A stretch of DNA of 34,679 bases from Hydrogenophaga sp. (GCF_030158645.1 NZ_JAOASO010000118.1:1-34679); one strand, 5' to 3'. Shown: positions 15,488 through 24,535, counted from the first letter of the stretch. Numbers and translations: made by a program. Notes: a model not told the origin generated them from the sequence alone.

Positions 15488-15976
15488 TCAGTTCCCGCCG
15501 ATGTGAATTCGGTACGAAGCGCCGTTGGAGAAGGTGCAGGTGCCCGCTCCCTGGAAGGGTGTGTTCATCTGGTACTCGCACGACATGTACAGGCCTTTGG
15601 GGCTGAAAGCGCTGGCAACGCCGCGTCGCTCGTCGTTCGAGACGCGGGTGGCCTCTCCTGTGAGCACCTCACCCAGGTAAGAGACGTTGAAGACGCCTTT
15701 GCCGGTCATCATGTTGGTGACGGACCCGGTGATGATGCCGGTGGAGGTCGCGATGTCGTTGATGGGATAGAGACGCGCCGGCAGGTTGGCGGGTGCTGCT
15801 GCGCCGCCCGGCGCAACACCCACACGCGCAGGCGCAGGCGCCACCGTGCCCACTGGCGGCAAAGGGTAATGCTGGTAGATCACCTGCCCATCGGCCTGGC
15901 GCTCGGGGACGACATAGCAGGCTGTGAGGGCCGCAGACACCAGCAGCGAAAGTGCACAAGGCAACAAAGCACGCAT
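15488..15976 (-). CDS. Putative lipoprotein
   Basis: 162 residues from ATG 15974-15976, preceded by AAGGAGACC. Signal peptide MRALLPCALSLLVSAALTAC with lipobox LTAC. Residues about 35-65 are a Pro/Ala/Val-rich linker; the C-terminal part is beta-rich (NVSYLGEVLTGEATRV, YMSCEYQMNTPFQGAGTCTF) with two Cys that could form a disulphide, ending SYRIHIGGN. I recall similar short lipoproteins in Comamonadaceae but know no function. Isolated on the minus strand, with about 150 bases free downstream and 100 bases upstream. Confidence 0.8.
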   Translation of the reverse strand: MRALLPCALSLLVSAALTACYVVPERQADGQVIYQHYPLPPVGTVAPAPARVGVAPGGAAAPANLPARLYPINDIATSTGIITGSVTNMMTGKGVFNVSYLGEVLTGEATRVSNDERRGVASAFSPKGLYMSCEYQMNTPFQGAGTCTFSNGASYRIHIGGN

Positions 15977-16076
15977 CAGGGTCTCCTTGGAGCAAGCAGG
16001 GGTCACGCCCCCACCCGACCAGTCTAGGCAAGCCTGCTGCCTCAGCGTTGAGCAACCTCAATGAGACTGCCGACGT

Positions 16077-16976
16077 TCAAATGCCTTGCAAGGCGGCCAC
16101 CACAGCTGGAACAACGCTCACGGCGTTGGAGGCGTGCGAAATGCAGTCGGTGCTCCAGATTTCCCCCACGCCCGAACTGCGCACCAGCTGCACCGCGCCT
16201 GACGCAAACAGCGCGTGCGTGACCGCCACGTCCACCGACCTCGCCCCCGCGGCGCGCAGCTTCACCGCCGCTCGCGCCAGCGTGTGGCCCGAGCTGGCCA
16301 CGTCGTCCATGAGCACCACCGCGCGGCCGGCCACCGGCAGCTCGGGCAGTTCGATGTCCACCTCCCGATCGCCATGGCGCGTCTTGCGGCACACCGCATG
16401 GTCCCAGCCGTGCCGCTTCGCAGCGAGCGCCACCCATTGCAGCGCTTCTTCGTCCGGCCCCATCAGCAGCGGGTTTTGCCGTTGGGTGGCGATGTGGTCG
16501 GCCAGCAGCGGCGCGCCGCTCAATGCGATGGCGTCCTTCACCGGCATGGCTTCATGAAGCGTGGCCACGCGGTGCAGGTGCGGGTCCACGGTGATGATGG
16601 CATCGAACAAGCCGGCCAGAAAACCACCCACGATGCGCTGGCTGATGGCCTCGCCCGGATTGAATTCGATGTCCTGGCGCATGTAGGCCATGTAAGGGGC
16701 CACCAGCGAGACGTGTTTGGCGCCCAGCCGGCGCGCGGTCTGCGCGGTCAGCAGCAGCTCGACCAGTTTTTCGTTGGGCTGCTGCAGGCCACGCCAGAGC
16801 ACCACGCGCTCAGGCAGCTCGGCGGGCAGGCGCAGGCGCATCTCGCCATCGGGGAAGCGGTGGCGCGCCACCACCGCCACGGCCATGCCGAGGGCGCTGG
16901 CGGCCTGGCTGGCCGGCGCGGTTTCGTCGTCGAAACACAGCACACAACCCGCATCGGGTTTGTTGGAGAGGGACAT
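16077..16976 (-). CDS. Ribose-phosphate pyrophosphokinase-like protein
   Basis: 299 residues. PRPP synthetases transfer pyrophosphate from ATP to ribose 5-phosphate. Family marks are the ATP-site HRFPDGEMRLRL (FPDGE 41-45), YMRQDIEFNPGEAIS (RQD 100-102), the metal/phosphate strand ITVDPHLHRV (130-135) and the PRPP loop VVLMDDVASSGHTL (220-233). The catalytic flexible loop and the canonical DDMIDTGGT loop diverge clearly from housekeeping PrsA, so this is a paralogue. The start overlaps the stop of the phosphorylase gene by one base (TGATG), implying coupled translation. It may act on ribose 1,5-bisphosphate or ribose 1-phosphate produced by the partner; this is inference. Confidence 0.85.
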   Translation of the reverse strand: MSLSNKPDAGCVLCFDDETAPASQAASALGMAVAVVARHRFPDGEMRLRLPAELPERVVLWRGLQQPNEKLVELLLTAQTARRLGAKHVSLVAPYMAYMRQDIEFNPGEAISQRIVGGFLAGLFDAIITVDPHLHRVATLHEAMPVKDAIALSGAPLLADHIATQRQNPLLMGPDEEALQWVALAAKRHGWDHAVCRKTRHGDREVDIELPELPVAGRAVVLMDDVASSGHTLARAAVKLRAAGARSVDVAVTHALFASGAVQLVRSSGVGEIWSTDCISHASNAVSVVPAVVAALQGI

Positions 16977-18541
16977 CAGAACTCCACAAAAACTTGGGGC
17001 ACCTGGGCGGCGGTGCCTAGGCTGAAACCACTGGCGCGCACACTGGCCTGGCGGGCGAATTCGAGATCGGCCGGGTAGCTGGCGTGCACCCGGTAGAGCA
17101 CATCACCGGCGGACACCGGCTCACCGAGTTTGACGCACAGGTCCACACCCGCACCCCGCACCTTGGGCGCGCCGGCCAGGCGCGCGATCTGAGCGATCTG
17201 CAGGTTGTCGATGCCGATGACCACGCCGGCCGCTGGTGCCTTCACCGCCAGCGTGAGGGCACCCAGCGCCGGGTGGTGATGGTCAAACCCCCGGTCGCCT
17301 TGTGCCTGCACGATGGCGCGCATCTGCGCCAGCGCACGGCCGGAATCGAGGATGTCGCGCGCGATGCGAAAGCCGTCACCACCGCGCACATCGGGGCTGC
17401 ATTCGATCAGGCGGCCCGCCAGCCGCAGCGATTTTTGCCGCAGGTCGTCGGGCGCGCGCGGGTCGTTTTCCAGCACCTGCATCACGTCGCGCGCTTCGAG
17501 CACCGGGCCCACGCCACGGCCCACCGGCTGGCGGCCGTCGGTGATCACCACGTCCAGCGACAGGTGCATGCGCTGCGCCACGTATTCAAACAGGCGGCGC
17601 AGGCGCTGCGCCTCGGGCATGGAGCGCACCTTGGCCGTGGGGCCGATGGGAATGTCGAGCACCAGGTGCGTGGCGCCGGCGGCGATTTTCTTGGACAGGA
17701 TGGACGCCACCATCTGGCCGGGCGAGTCGATGGACAGGGGGCGCTCCACCGAGATCAGCACGTCGTCCGCCGGGGAGAGCTGGGCCGTGCCACCCCAGGC
17801 CAGGCAGCCGTGGTGCTGGCGCACGATGCCGGTGAGCTGCTCGAACGGCAGTTCCACATTCGCCAGCACCTCCATGGTGTCGGCGGTGCCGGCGGGTGAG
17901 GTGATGGCGCGCGACGAGGTCTTGGGAAACACCAGCCCATGGGCGGCCACGATGGGCACGACCAGCATCGAGGTGCGGTTGCCCGGAATGCCGCCGATGC
18001 AGTGCTTGTCCACCACCAGCGGCTCGTTCCAGTCCAGCCGCCGCCCGCTGGCCACCATGGCCTCGGTCAAAAAGTAAACCTCCTCGCGGTCGAGCTCGCT
18101 GCGGTTGCAGGCCACCACAAAGGCGGTCAGTTCGATCTTGGAATAGCGCAGCTCGGCGATGTCGCGAACGATGCGGTGGAAGTCCTCGCGGCTCAGCCGC
18201 TCGCCATTGATCTTGCGAAACAGCGCAGGGATGGACTCGGGCGGCTCGGCCGGCGACACCGAAGCCGGGTGCCCGCCAGCGACGTCGAGCCGGGCAAAGG
18301 CGTCCTCGGAGACTCCGATCTCGTTGCAGCCCACGATGCTGCTGTCGTCCACCACATTCAGCGTGGCCAGGATGCGCCGGCCGTTGGCCCGCACCTCCAC
18401 CTTGGACAAGGCCTGAAAGCCTTCGGCCCGCACCACGGCGCAGTCGCGGTGCAGGTAGGCCACGTTCTCGTGGTAGGTGTCGATGGCCACGCGCCGCAGC
18501 GTGAGTCCGGAGGAAAGAGCTGAGTCAGCGTTGGGCAGCAT
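16976..18541 (-). CDS. Archaeal-type AMP/thymidine phosphorylase family protein
   Basis: 521 residues, longer than bacterial DeoA (about 440) because of an extra N-terminal domain of about 100 residues ([20 protein letters not shown] and following), as in archaeal AMP phosphorylases. The phosphate and nucleotide site shows [14 protein letters not shown] (179-192) and [20 protein letters not shown] (207-226), both close to the AMP phosphorylase version. The C-terminal barrel-sandwich part ([20 protein letters not shown]) is also present. In archaea the enzyme splits NMP into base and ribose 1,5-bisphosphate. The first of a coupled pair with the PRPP-synthetase-like gene. A plain pyrimidine phosphorylase role is the alternative. 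Confidence 0.88.
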   Translation of the reverse strand: MLPNADSALSSGLTLRRVAIDTYHENVAYLHRDCAVVRAEGFQALSKVEVRANGRRILATLNVVDDSSIVGCNEIGVSEDAFARLDVAGGHPASVSPAEPPESIPALFRKINGERLSREDFHRIVRDIAELRYSKIELTAFVVACNRSELDREEVYFLTEAMVASGRRLDWNEPLVVDKHCIGGIPGNRTSMLVVPIVAAHGLVFPKTSSRAITSPAGTADTMEVLANVELPFEQLTGIVRQHHGCLAWGGTAQLSPADDVLISVERPLSIDSPGQMVASILSKKIAAGATHLVLDIPIGPTAKVRSMPEAQRLRRLFEYVAQRMHLSLDVVITDGRQPVGRGVGPVLEARDVMQVLENDPRAPDDLRQKSLRLAGRLIECSPDVRGGDGFRIARDILDSGRALAQMRAIVQAQGDRGFDHHHPALGALTLAVKAPAAGVVIGIDNLQIAQIARLAGAPKVRGAGVDLCVKLGEPVSAGDVLYRVHASYPADLEFARQASVRASGFSLGTAAQVPQVFVEF

Positions 18542-18570
18542 GCCCGGGACGATACACCGCGGCCAAGTCC

Positions 18571-19290
18571 TCAGCCGACGACGAGCCGCATGACCGGCAT
18601 CACCCGCTCCGACTCGGCGCGCCGCTCCAGCGCCAGGCGCATGTTCATCTGCGCCACCTCGGTGTGCTCCACCGCCAGCGCCTGCGCGCGGGCGCCCTCG
18701 CCTCGCTGCAGCGCGCTGAACAGCATGTGGTGCTGGCGGTGCGCGTAGAGCATCCAGTCGCGGTCCAGCGCCACCGTGCCCTGCATGGGCAGCATGGCCG
18801 AGGCCGGCGCGAACGGCAGCTTGTCGTTGAGCGCCACGGCGCGTTGCAAGGCGCGGTTGCCGCAGGCCTCGAGCAGCAGCGCGTGGAAGCGGTCGTTCAT
18901 CACCGCATAGGCTGCGTAACTCTCGATGGAGAGCGGGCTCTCAGCCAGCAGTCGGTCGCCCTCGTCCAGGCAGGCCTGCAGCTGGCCCTGCAACTGGCGC
19001 GACACGCCGTGCTCCGCCACCAGCCGCGCGGCCATGCCTTCGAGGTGCCCACGCACCGCAATGGCGTCGGTCACTTCCTGCGCGGTGAACTGGCGCACCA
19101 GGTACTTGCCGGTCTCGTTGGCTTCGACCAGCCCTTCCTGCTCCAGCGTCACGAGCGCGGCGCGCACCGGTGTGCGCGAGGCGCCCAGCCGCTCGGCCAG
19201 CTGCTGCTCGGCCAGGCGGTGCCCGGGCTCGAACTGGCCGCTCAGGATCAGGTCGCGCAATTGCATCAAAACGGTGTCTTGCAGGCTCAT
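18571..19290 (-). CDS. GntR-family transcriptional regulator (FCD type)
   Basis: 239 residues from ATG 19288-19290; 16 further codons upstream are open but would intrude on the promoter. The winged helix is [20 protein letters not shown] then [20 protein letters not shown], the standard GntR DNA-binding signature. The C-terminal all-helical FCD domain shows the expected ligand/metal residues ([41 protein letters not shown]). It is divergent from the Rieske oxygenase gene with 65 bases between starts, so it most likely controls that catabolic cluster and itself. The effector is unknown. Confidence 0.92.
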   Translation of the reverse strand: MSLQDTVLMQLRDLILSGQFEPGHRLAEQQLAERLGASRTPVRAALVTLEQEGLVEANETGKYLVRQFTAQEVTDAIAVRGHLEGMAARLVAEHGVSRQLQGQLQACLDEGDRLLAESPLSIESYAAYAVMNDRFHALLLEACGNRALQRAVALNDKLPFAPASAMLPMQGTVALDRDWMLYAHRQHHMLFSALQRGEGARAQALAVEHTEVAQMNMRLALERRAESERVMPVMRLVVG

Positions 19291-19317
19291 GGCGCAAAAT
19301 GTACACTGAAAAATATA

Positions 19318-19331
19318 AACGGGATACCGTT
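19318..19331. promoter_or_regulatory. Candidate GntR operator in the divergent promoter region
   Basis: AACGG-GATA-CCGTT is a 14-bp inverted repeat with a 4-base centre, halfway between the divergent GntR and Rieske oxygenase starts. The AT-rich AAAAATATAAA immediately beside it (19310-19319) could serve as a -10 region. Size and place fit a FadR/VanR-type site, but the assignment is inference. Confidence 0.45.
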
Positions 19332-19355
19332 TGAACACCGCCCACCGGAGCCCCC

Positions 19356-20729
19356 ATGAAAGCCGAACTCAACCAGCGCCTGACCCAGGTCGGGCCCCGC
19401 ACCCCCGGGGGTGAATTGCTGCGCCGCTACTGGCAGCCGGTGGCGCTGCTCGACGAGTTCGACCCCGCGCTGGACCCGTCCATGGCGGTGCGCCCGGTCA
19501 AGGCCGTGCGCGTGCTGGGTCAAGACTTCGTGCTGTTCCGCGACGCCCAAGGCAGCTACGGCCTGCTCGACCGCGACTGCCCCCACCGTGGCGCCGACCT
19601 GGCTTTTGGCCGCAACGAGGGTGATGGTCTGCGCTGCCCCTTTCACGGCTGGAAGTTCGACACCACCGGCCAGTGCATCGAAACCCCGGGCGAACCCGCC
19701 GGCAGCACCTTGTGCACCCGCATCCGGCAGCGCAGCTACCCGCTGGTGGAAAAAAGCGGTGTGCTGTTCGGCTGGTTCGGCCCCGAAGACCAGACACCGC
19801 CACCCTTCCCCGCCCTGGACTGTTTCAACGCCCCGGCCTCGCACACGTTTGCGTTCAAGGGCCTGTGGAACTGCAACTGGCTGCAAGCGTTTGAAGTGGG
19901 CATCGACCCGGCGCACGCCTCCTATTTGCACCGCTTCTTCAACGACGCGTCGCTGGACGACAGCTACGGCAAGCAGTTTCGCGGCGCCAGTGCCGGCGAC
20001 GTGGGCGGCGAGCGCTGGCCCATGACGCGCGTGATGCGCGAGTTCGGCCAACCCCAGATTTCGTTTGAAGCCCGCCCCCACGGCCTGCAGCTCACCGCGC
20101 TGCGCCCCATGACCGACGAACTCACCCATGTGCGCGTGACCCACGCGGTGTTCCCGCAGACCTTCGTGATCCCGCTCTCCGAGACCATGACGATCACGCA
20201 GATGCACGTGCCGGTGGACGACACCCACAATTATTGGTTCGCCTTTTTCACCAGCTTCACCGGCCCGGTGGACAAGGACGCCATGCGCGCGCCTCGCCTG
20301 GCCGCCGTGACCCTGCCCGACTACAAGCCAAAAACCGGGCGCCACAACAACTGGGGCTTCAACGCCGAAGAGCAGCAGAGCCGCACCTACCTCGGCATGG
20401 GCGAGGACGACATCAACGTGCACGACCAGTGGGCCTGCGAAAGCATGGGCGCCATCCAGGACCGCACGCGTGAGCACCTGGGCACAACAGACAAAGTGAT
20501 CATGGCCAACCGGCGCATGCTGCAGCAAGCCATCGACACGGTGGAACAAGGCGGCACCGCACCTGGCATCGCCGACCCGGCGCTGGCTGAGCAGATCAGC
20601 GGCCCCGACACGGTGGACGGCATTGCACCAGCCCAAGACTGGCAAGCCTGGTGGCAAGACGCGGTGCGGGAGCGGCGCGAGGGTGCGCCGTGGCACCACG
20701 ACGCTGCTGATACCGTGGCAGCGAAATGA
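19356..20729 (+). CDS. Rieske [2Fe-2S] aromatic ring-hydroxylating oxygenase, alpha subunit
   Basis: 457 residues. Rieske ligands Cys75/His77 (CPHRGADL) and Cys94/His97 (CPFHGWKF), and a mononuclear iron site in EVGIDPAHASYLHRFF (Asp184, His187, His192). The length and absence of a beta-subunit gene suggest the homo-oligomeric group that includes phthalate 4,5-dioxygenase and LigXa-type O-demethylases. Electrons would come from the ferredoxin two genes on; no reductase gene is in the window. The start ATG follows CACCGGAGC, a weak ribosome site, and the stop overlaps the next start as ATGA. Substrate not identifiable from sequence. Confidence 0.92.
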   Translation: MKAELNQRLTQVGPRTPGGELLRRYWQPVALLDEFDPALDPSMAVRPVKAVRVLGQDFVLFRDAQGSYGLLDRDCPHRGADLAFGRNEGDGLRCPFHGWKFDTTGQCIETPGEPAGSTLCTRIRQRSYPLVEKSGVLFGWFGPEDQTPPPFPALDCFNAPASHTFAFKGLWNCNWLQAFEVGIDPAHASYLHRFFNDASLDDSYGKQFRGASAGDVGGERWPMTRVMREFGQPQISFEARPHGLQLTALRPMTDELTHVRVTHAVFPQTFVIPLSETMTITQMHVPVDDTHNYWFAFFTSFTGPVDKDAMRAPRLAAVTLPDYKPKTGRHNNWGFNAEEQQSRTYLGMGEDDINVHDQWACESMGAIQDRTREHLGTTDKVIMANRRMLQQAIDTVEQGGTAPGIADPALAEQISGPDTVDGIAPAQDWQAWWQDAVRERREGAPWHHDAADTVAAK

Positions 20730-22204
20730 CCCACTTCGCCGAACGCTGCGGCATCCACACCGCCGCCCGCGAAGCTGCCTGCGTGCGCCTGGTCAAACGC
20801 ATCGAGGCCAGTGGCGTCGAACTCGTGCGCATGGCCTGGTGCGATACCCACGGCATGCTGCGCGGCAAGACCCTCACCGCCACGGCAGCCATGCACGCGT
20901 TGCTCGACGGCGTGGGCATGGTGGGCACGCTCATGCTCAAGGACACGGCCGACCGCACCGCGTGGAAGGTGTTCGAACCCGGTGGCGCCGACGACCTGCC
21001 CGGCTTTGCTGGCGCCGCCAACCTCATGCTGCTGCCCGACCCCGAAAGCTTCACCGAGCTGCCCTGGGCGCCCCACACCGGCTGGCTGCGCTGCCAGCCC
21101 TGGTTTGCCGATGGCAGCCCGGTGCCGCTCGACACGCGCCGCGTGTTGCAGCACGCACTCGCCCGCCTGGCCGACGCGGGCTACGGCCTGAAGACGGGGC
21201 TGGAGGTCGAGTTCCACATCTACCGCATCACCGACACCCGGCCCCAGCTCGACCCCGAGCTCGCCGCCTGGCCCGGCCTGCCGCCCACAGTGGAGATGAT
21301 CCACCCCGGCTACAACCTGCAGGCCGAAGCGATGGTGGACATGAGCGACGAGCCGCTGCGCATCGTGCAGCGCACCGCGCAGGCGCTGGGCCTGCCGCTG
21401 CAATCGATTGAGATCGAACTCGGCCCGAGCCAGGTCGAAGCCGTGTTCGACGCCACCGACGCGCTCACCGCCGCCGACCAGATGGTGCTGTTTCGCAATG
21501 GCGTGCGCCAGGCGCTGCGCCGCGCGGGTTTTCATGCCACCTTCATGTGCCGCCCGCCGTTCCCGCACATCATGTCCAGCGGCTGGCACCTGCACCAGTC
21601 GCTGGTGGATCTGAAAACCGGACGCAATGCGTGTCTGCGCGACAGCCCCGCGCCCGACACCACCGCGCTCGATGCGCGGCACACCTTGTCGGATGTGGCC
21701 AGCCACTGGCTCGCCGGTCTGCTGGCGCATGCGCGCGGCATGACGCCACTGTGCACGCCCACCATCAACGGCTTCGCTCGCTTTCGCCCCAACGCGCTGG
21801 CGCCGCAGGCCGTGCTCTGGGGCCGGGACAACCGCGGCGCCATGCTGCGCGTGGTGGGCGGCGCGGGCGACCAGGCGACGCGCATCGAAAACCGCATCGG
21901 CGAGCCCGCCGCCAATCCGTACCTCTACATGGCCGCGCAGATCCACGCCGGGCTCGACGGCCTCCACCAGCAGCTGCAGCCGCCACTGGCCAGCGAGACA
22001 CCCTACGCGGGCGGCAGCGAGAAAATACCCACCACGCTGACCGAAGGCCTGCAGGCACTCGAATCCGACGCGGCCTTGTGCGCCGGTTTCGGCGACGATG
22101 TCCTGCACCACTTCTGCCGTGTCAAACGCAGCGAGATCGAGCGCCACGCGCAGGCCGAGGACAAGACCGACTTTGAACGCCGCGAGTACTTCGCCCGCAC
22201 CTGA
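20726..22204 (+). CDS. Glutamine-synthetase-like ligase (gamma-glutamylation type)
   Basis: 492 residues. GS-fold family: a beta-grasp N-domain (ELVRMAWCDTHGMLRGKTLT), then active-site motifs GLEVEFHIY, IEIELGPSQVE, ALTAADQMVLFRNGVRQAL, SSGWHLHQSLVD (metal-site His), NGFARFRPNALAP, WGRDNRGAMLRV and RIENRIGEPAANPYLYMAAQ. The Glu, His and Arg residues needed for ATP-dependent ligation are kept. Family relatives glutamylate amines (isopropylamine, aniline, polyamines) in catabolic operons, and the cluster context favours such a role over ammonia assimilation. It overlaps the Rieske gene by four bases (ATGA). Real substrate unknown. Confidence 0.88.
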   Translation: MTHFAERCGIHTAAREAACVRLVKRIEASGVELVRMAWCDTHGMLRGKTLTATAAMHALLDGVGMVGTLMLKDTADRTAWKVFEPGGADDLPGFAGAANLMLLPDPESFTELPWAPHTGWLRCQPWFADGSPVPLDTRRVLQHALARLADAGYGLKTGLEVEFHIYRITDTRPQLDPELAAWPGLPPTVEMIHPGYNLQAEAMVDMSDEPLRIVQRTAQALGLPLQSIEIELGPSQVEAVFDATDALTAADQMVLFRNGVRQALRRAGFHATFMCRPPFPHIMSSGWHLHQSLVDLKTGRNACLRDSPAPDTTALDARHTLSDVASHWLAGLLAHARGMTPLCTPTINGFARFRPNALAPQAVLWGRDNRGAMLRVVGGAGDQATRIENRIGEPAANPYLYMAAQIHAGLDGLHQQLQPPLASETPYAGGSEKIPTTLTEGLQALESDAALCAGFGDDVLHHFCRVKRSEIERHAQAEDKTDFERREYFART

Positions 22205-22224
22205 TCCACCCCACGAGTTTTCAC

Positions 22225-22548
22225 ATGATTTCCATCCGGTTCATCCACCCCGACCAGACACAGCAAGACATCCAGGCCCGCCCCGGCGACAGCCTCATGA
22301 AGGCCGCTGTGGACGCCAACGTGAAGGGCGTCGAAGCCGACTGCGGTGGCAGCCTCACCTGCGCCACTTGCCACGTGATGATCGACGCCCCCTGGTCCAC
22401 CCTGCTCCCCGCTCCCGTGCCCGACGAGCTCGACATGCTCGACTTCGCCTCCAGCCCGGTCGAGCCGCAGAGCCGCCTGAGCTGCCAGGTGCGGCTCACC
22501 GCCGAGCTGGACGGCCTGGTGGTGCGGCTGCCCGCTTCGCAACACTGA
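22225..22548 (+). CDS. Adrenodoxin-type [2Fe-2S] ferredoxin
   Basis: 107 residues, all ferredoxin. Cluster ligands follow the C-x5-C-x2-C-x37-C pattern: Cys40, Cys46 and Cys49 in ADCGGSLTCATCHV and Cys87 in RLSCQVRL. The acidic helix DELDMLDFAS is the usual partner-docking surface. The adrenodoxin (not plant) type is the kind used by LigX-like three-component oxygenases and P450 systems, so it probably feeds the Rieske oxygenase upstream. It lies 20 bases after the GS-like gene. A matching ferredoxin reductase must be encoded elsewhere. Confidence 0.93.
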   Translation: MISIRFIHPDQTQQDIQARPGDSLMKAAVDANVKGVEADCGGSLTCATCHVMIDAPWSTLLPAPVPDELDMLDFASSPVEPQSRLSCQVRLTAELDGLVVRLPASQH

Positions 22549-22593
22549 TGGCACACTGATCCCATCAGCCTCCTCCAACCCCTCCCGCACGCC

Positions 22594-23295
22594 ATGACCG
22601 AGCACTACGCCTTCACGCCACCCGCCACCGTCTCCGTACCCGTCGTCGGCAGCCCCGATCGCTTTCCGGTGCACCGCATCTACTGCGTGGGCCGCAACTA
22701 CGAAGAGCACGCGAAAGAAATGGGCTTCACTGGCCGTGAGCCGCCGTTCTTCTTTCTGAAGCCGGCCGACACCATCGTGGTGGCCGAACCGGGCCAGACC
22801 GCCAGCACGCCCTACCCCAGCCTCACCAGCAACCTGCACCACGAAATCGAGCTGGTGGTGGCCATCGGCACCGGCGGCAAGAACATCCAGGCCGCCGATG
22901 CGGCCCGACACATTTACGGTTACGCCGTGGGCCTGGACATGACCCGCCGCGACCTGCAAGGCGAGATGAAAAAACAAGGCCGCCCCTGGTGCATCGGCAA
23001 GGCCTACGACCACTCGGCGCCCATCGGCCCCATCACGCTGGCGGCCGACGCCGGCGATGTGAACAACGCGCCGATCTGGCTGCAGGTCAACGGCAGCGAT
23101 CGCCAGCGCAGCAACGTCAACAAGCTGATCTGGAACGTGGCCGAGACCATCGAACACCTCTCGGCCGCCTGGGAACTGCAACCCGGCGACCTGATCTACA
23201 CCGGCACACCCGAAGGCGTGAACGCCGTGGTGCGCGGCGACCTGCTGGTCGGCGCAGTGGAAGGTCTCACGCCCCTCAGCGTGTCCATCGGCTGA
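22594..23295 (+). CDS. Fumarylpyruvate hydrolase-like FAH-family protein
   Basis: 233 residues. FAH-fold hydrolases cleave acylpyruvates; NagK-type enzymes split fumarylpyruvate into fumarate and pyruvate at the end of the gentisate pathway. Motifs: [20 protein letters not shown], the metal-site [23 protein letters not shown] with Glu ligands, [27 protein letters not shown] and [18 protein letters not shown]. The short length and VGRNY start match the fumarylpyruvate hydrolase branch better than fumarylacetoacetase proper. It is co-directional with the Rieske/GS/ferredoxin genes, 45 bases after the ferredoxin. The exact acylpyruvate is unproven. Confidence 0.9.
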   Translation: MTEHYAFTPPATVSVPVVGSPDRFPVHRIYCVGRNYEEHAKEMGFTGREPPFFFLKPADTIVVAEPGQTASTPYPSLTSNLHHEIELVVAIGTGGKNIQAADAARHIYGYAVGLDMTRRDLQGEMKKQGRPWCIGKAYDHSAPIGPITLAADAGDVNNAPIWLQVNGSDRQRSNVNKLIWNVAETIEHLSAAWELQPGDLIYTGTPEGVNAVVRGDLLVGAVEGLTPLSVSIG

Positions 23296-23301
23296 AGGAA
23301 A

Positions 23302-23329
23302 CACCGGGTTCCACGTCGCACACCCGGTG
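23302..23329 (+). repeat. Hairpin between the FAH-like gene and dctP
   Basis: CACCGGGT (23302-23309) and ACCCGGTG (23322-23329) form a perfect 8-bp stem with a 12-base loop just after the FAH-like stop. No T-run follows, so it may attenuate or protect the mRNA, allowing a different level for the binding protein downstream. Confidence 0.45.
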
Positions 23330-23413
23330 CCCTTGCGGGTTTGACCTCTCGCGGTCGGCAACGCCTGCACCTATCCTTGATTCACTTTTTCATCGACCTC
23401 AGGAGACCTTTTC

Positions 23414-24460
23414 ATGATCCAACGCAGAACCTTGCTCCAGACTGGCGCCGCCGTGGCATTGGGTGGCCCCGCCCTGGTGGGCATGGCACAACAAAGCGTC
23501 ACGCTCAAGTTCCACACCTTCATGGCGCCGCAGTCCAACGTGTGGCTGAACATGCACAAGGCCTGGATGGACAAGGTCGAGAAGGACTCGGGTGGCCGCA
23601 TCAAGTTTGAAGGCTATCCCGCCATGCAGCTCGGCGGCTCGCCGGTGCAGCTGTTCGACCAGGCACGCGACGGCGTGGTCGACATCGTCTGGACCCTGCC
23701 GGGCAACACGCCGGGCCGTTTCCCGCGCATTGAAGTGTTCGAACTGCCGTTCATGATGAACAACGCCGAGGCCACCTCCAAGGCCTACTGGGAATACGTG
23801 CAGACCGTGGCCAAGGACGAGTTCAAGGACGTGCAGCCCATCGCCCTGCAGGTGCACGGCCCGGGCATGTTCCACATGCGCAGCAAGCAGATCAAGACCG
23901 CTGAAGACCTGCGCGGCTCCAAGGTGCGCGGCCCCACCCGCCAGATCACCAAGATGCTGGGCTACCTGGGCGCCACGCCGGTGGGCATGCCGCTGCCGCA
24001 GATTCCCGACGCACTCTCCAAAGGCGTCATCGACGGCTGCGTGATTCCCTGGGAAGTCGTGCCCTCGGTCACGGTGCAGGAGCTGACCAAGTTCCACAGC
24101 GAGTTCGACCCGGCCGGCGGCGCGCTCTACACCACCACCTTTGTGATGGCCATGAACAAGGCGAAATACGCCAGCCTGCCGCCCGACCTCAAGGCCGTGA
24201 TCGACAAGAACTCCGGCATGGAAACCTCGGGCTGGCTGGGCAAGACCCAGCAGGCGGGCGATGGCCCGGGTCGCGAAACGGCGGTGAAGCAAGGCAACTC
24301 GATCTACACCATTCCGGCAGCCGAAGCGCAGGAATTCCGTCGCAAGGCCCGCTTGGTGGAAATCGAGTGGATGCAAGACATGGACAAGCGCGGCTTCAAC
24401 GGCAAGGAACTGCTGGAGACCGCCAAGGCCTTGATCGCCAAACACGGCAAGAAGGCCTGA
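23414..24460 (+). CDS. TRAP transporter solute-binding protein, DctP family
   Basis: 348 residues with a good ribosome site (AGGAGACC) before the ATG. The N-terminus MIQRRTLLQTGAAVALGGPA is a signal peptide with an RR pair, possibly Tat. The mature part has the DctP fold: TLKFHTFMAPQSNVWLNMHK, QLGGSPVQLFDQARDGVVDI, FELPFMM, the conserved Arg of LRGSKVRGPTRQITKML that binds a carboxylate, and GVIDGCVIPWEVVPS. It should deliver an organic acid to a TRAP membrane pair, but no dctQ/dctM genes follow; instead comes a terminator. It is last in the catabolic cluster and may supply its substrate. Confidence 0.9.
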   Translation: MIQRRTLLQTGAAVALGGPALVGMAQQSVTLKFHTFMAPQSNVWLNMHKAWMDKVEKDSGGRIKFEGYPAMQLGGSPVQLFDQARDGVVDIVWTLPGNTPGRFPRIEVFELPFMMNNAEATSKAYWEYVQTVAKDEFKDVQPIALQVHGPGMFHMRSKQIKTAEDLRGSKVRGPTRQITKMLGYLGATPVGMPLPQIPDALSKGVIDGCVIPWEVVPSVTVQELTKFHSEFDPAGGALYTTTFVMAMNKAKYASLPPDLKAVIDKNSGMETSGWLGKTQQAGDGPGRETAVKQGNSIYTIPAAEAQEFRRKARLVEIEWMQDMDKRGFNGKELLETAKALIAKHGKKA

Positions 24461-24476
24461 GTTCGCGTGTTCGGGA

Positions 24477-24504
24477 AAGCCGGGCCGTGTGCCCGGCTTT
24501 TTTT
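24477..24504 (+). terminator. Rho-independent terminator after dctP
   Basis: AAGCCGGGC (24477-24485) pairs with GCCCGGCTT (24491-24499) over a 5-base loop and runs into seven T (24498-24504). It closes the catabolic cluster 17 bases after the dctP stop. Confidence 0.93.
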
Positions 24505-24535
24505 CGCCATCACACCGGCCAGCTAAACTGATCCG

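Noticed and set aside
20387-22147. Long minus-strand open frame opposite the Rieske and GS-like genes
   Set aside because: The plus-strand genes have all active-site motifs; the opposite frame is composition-driven.
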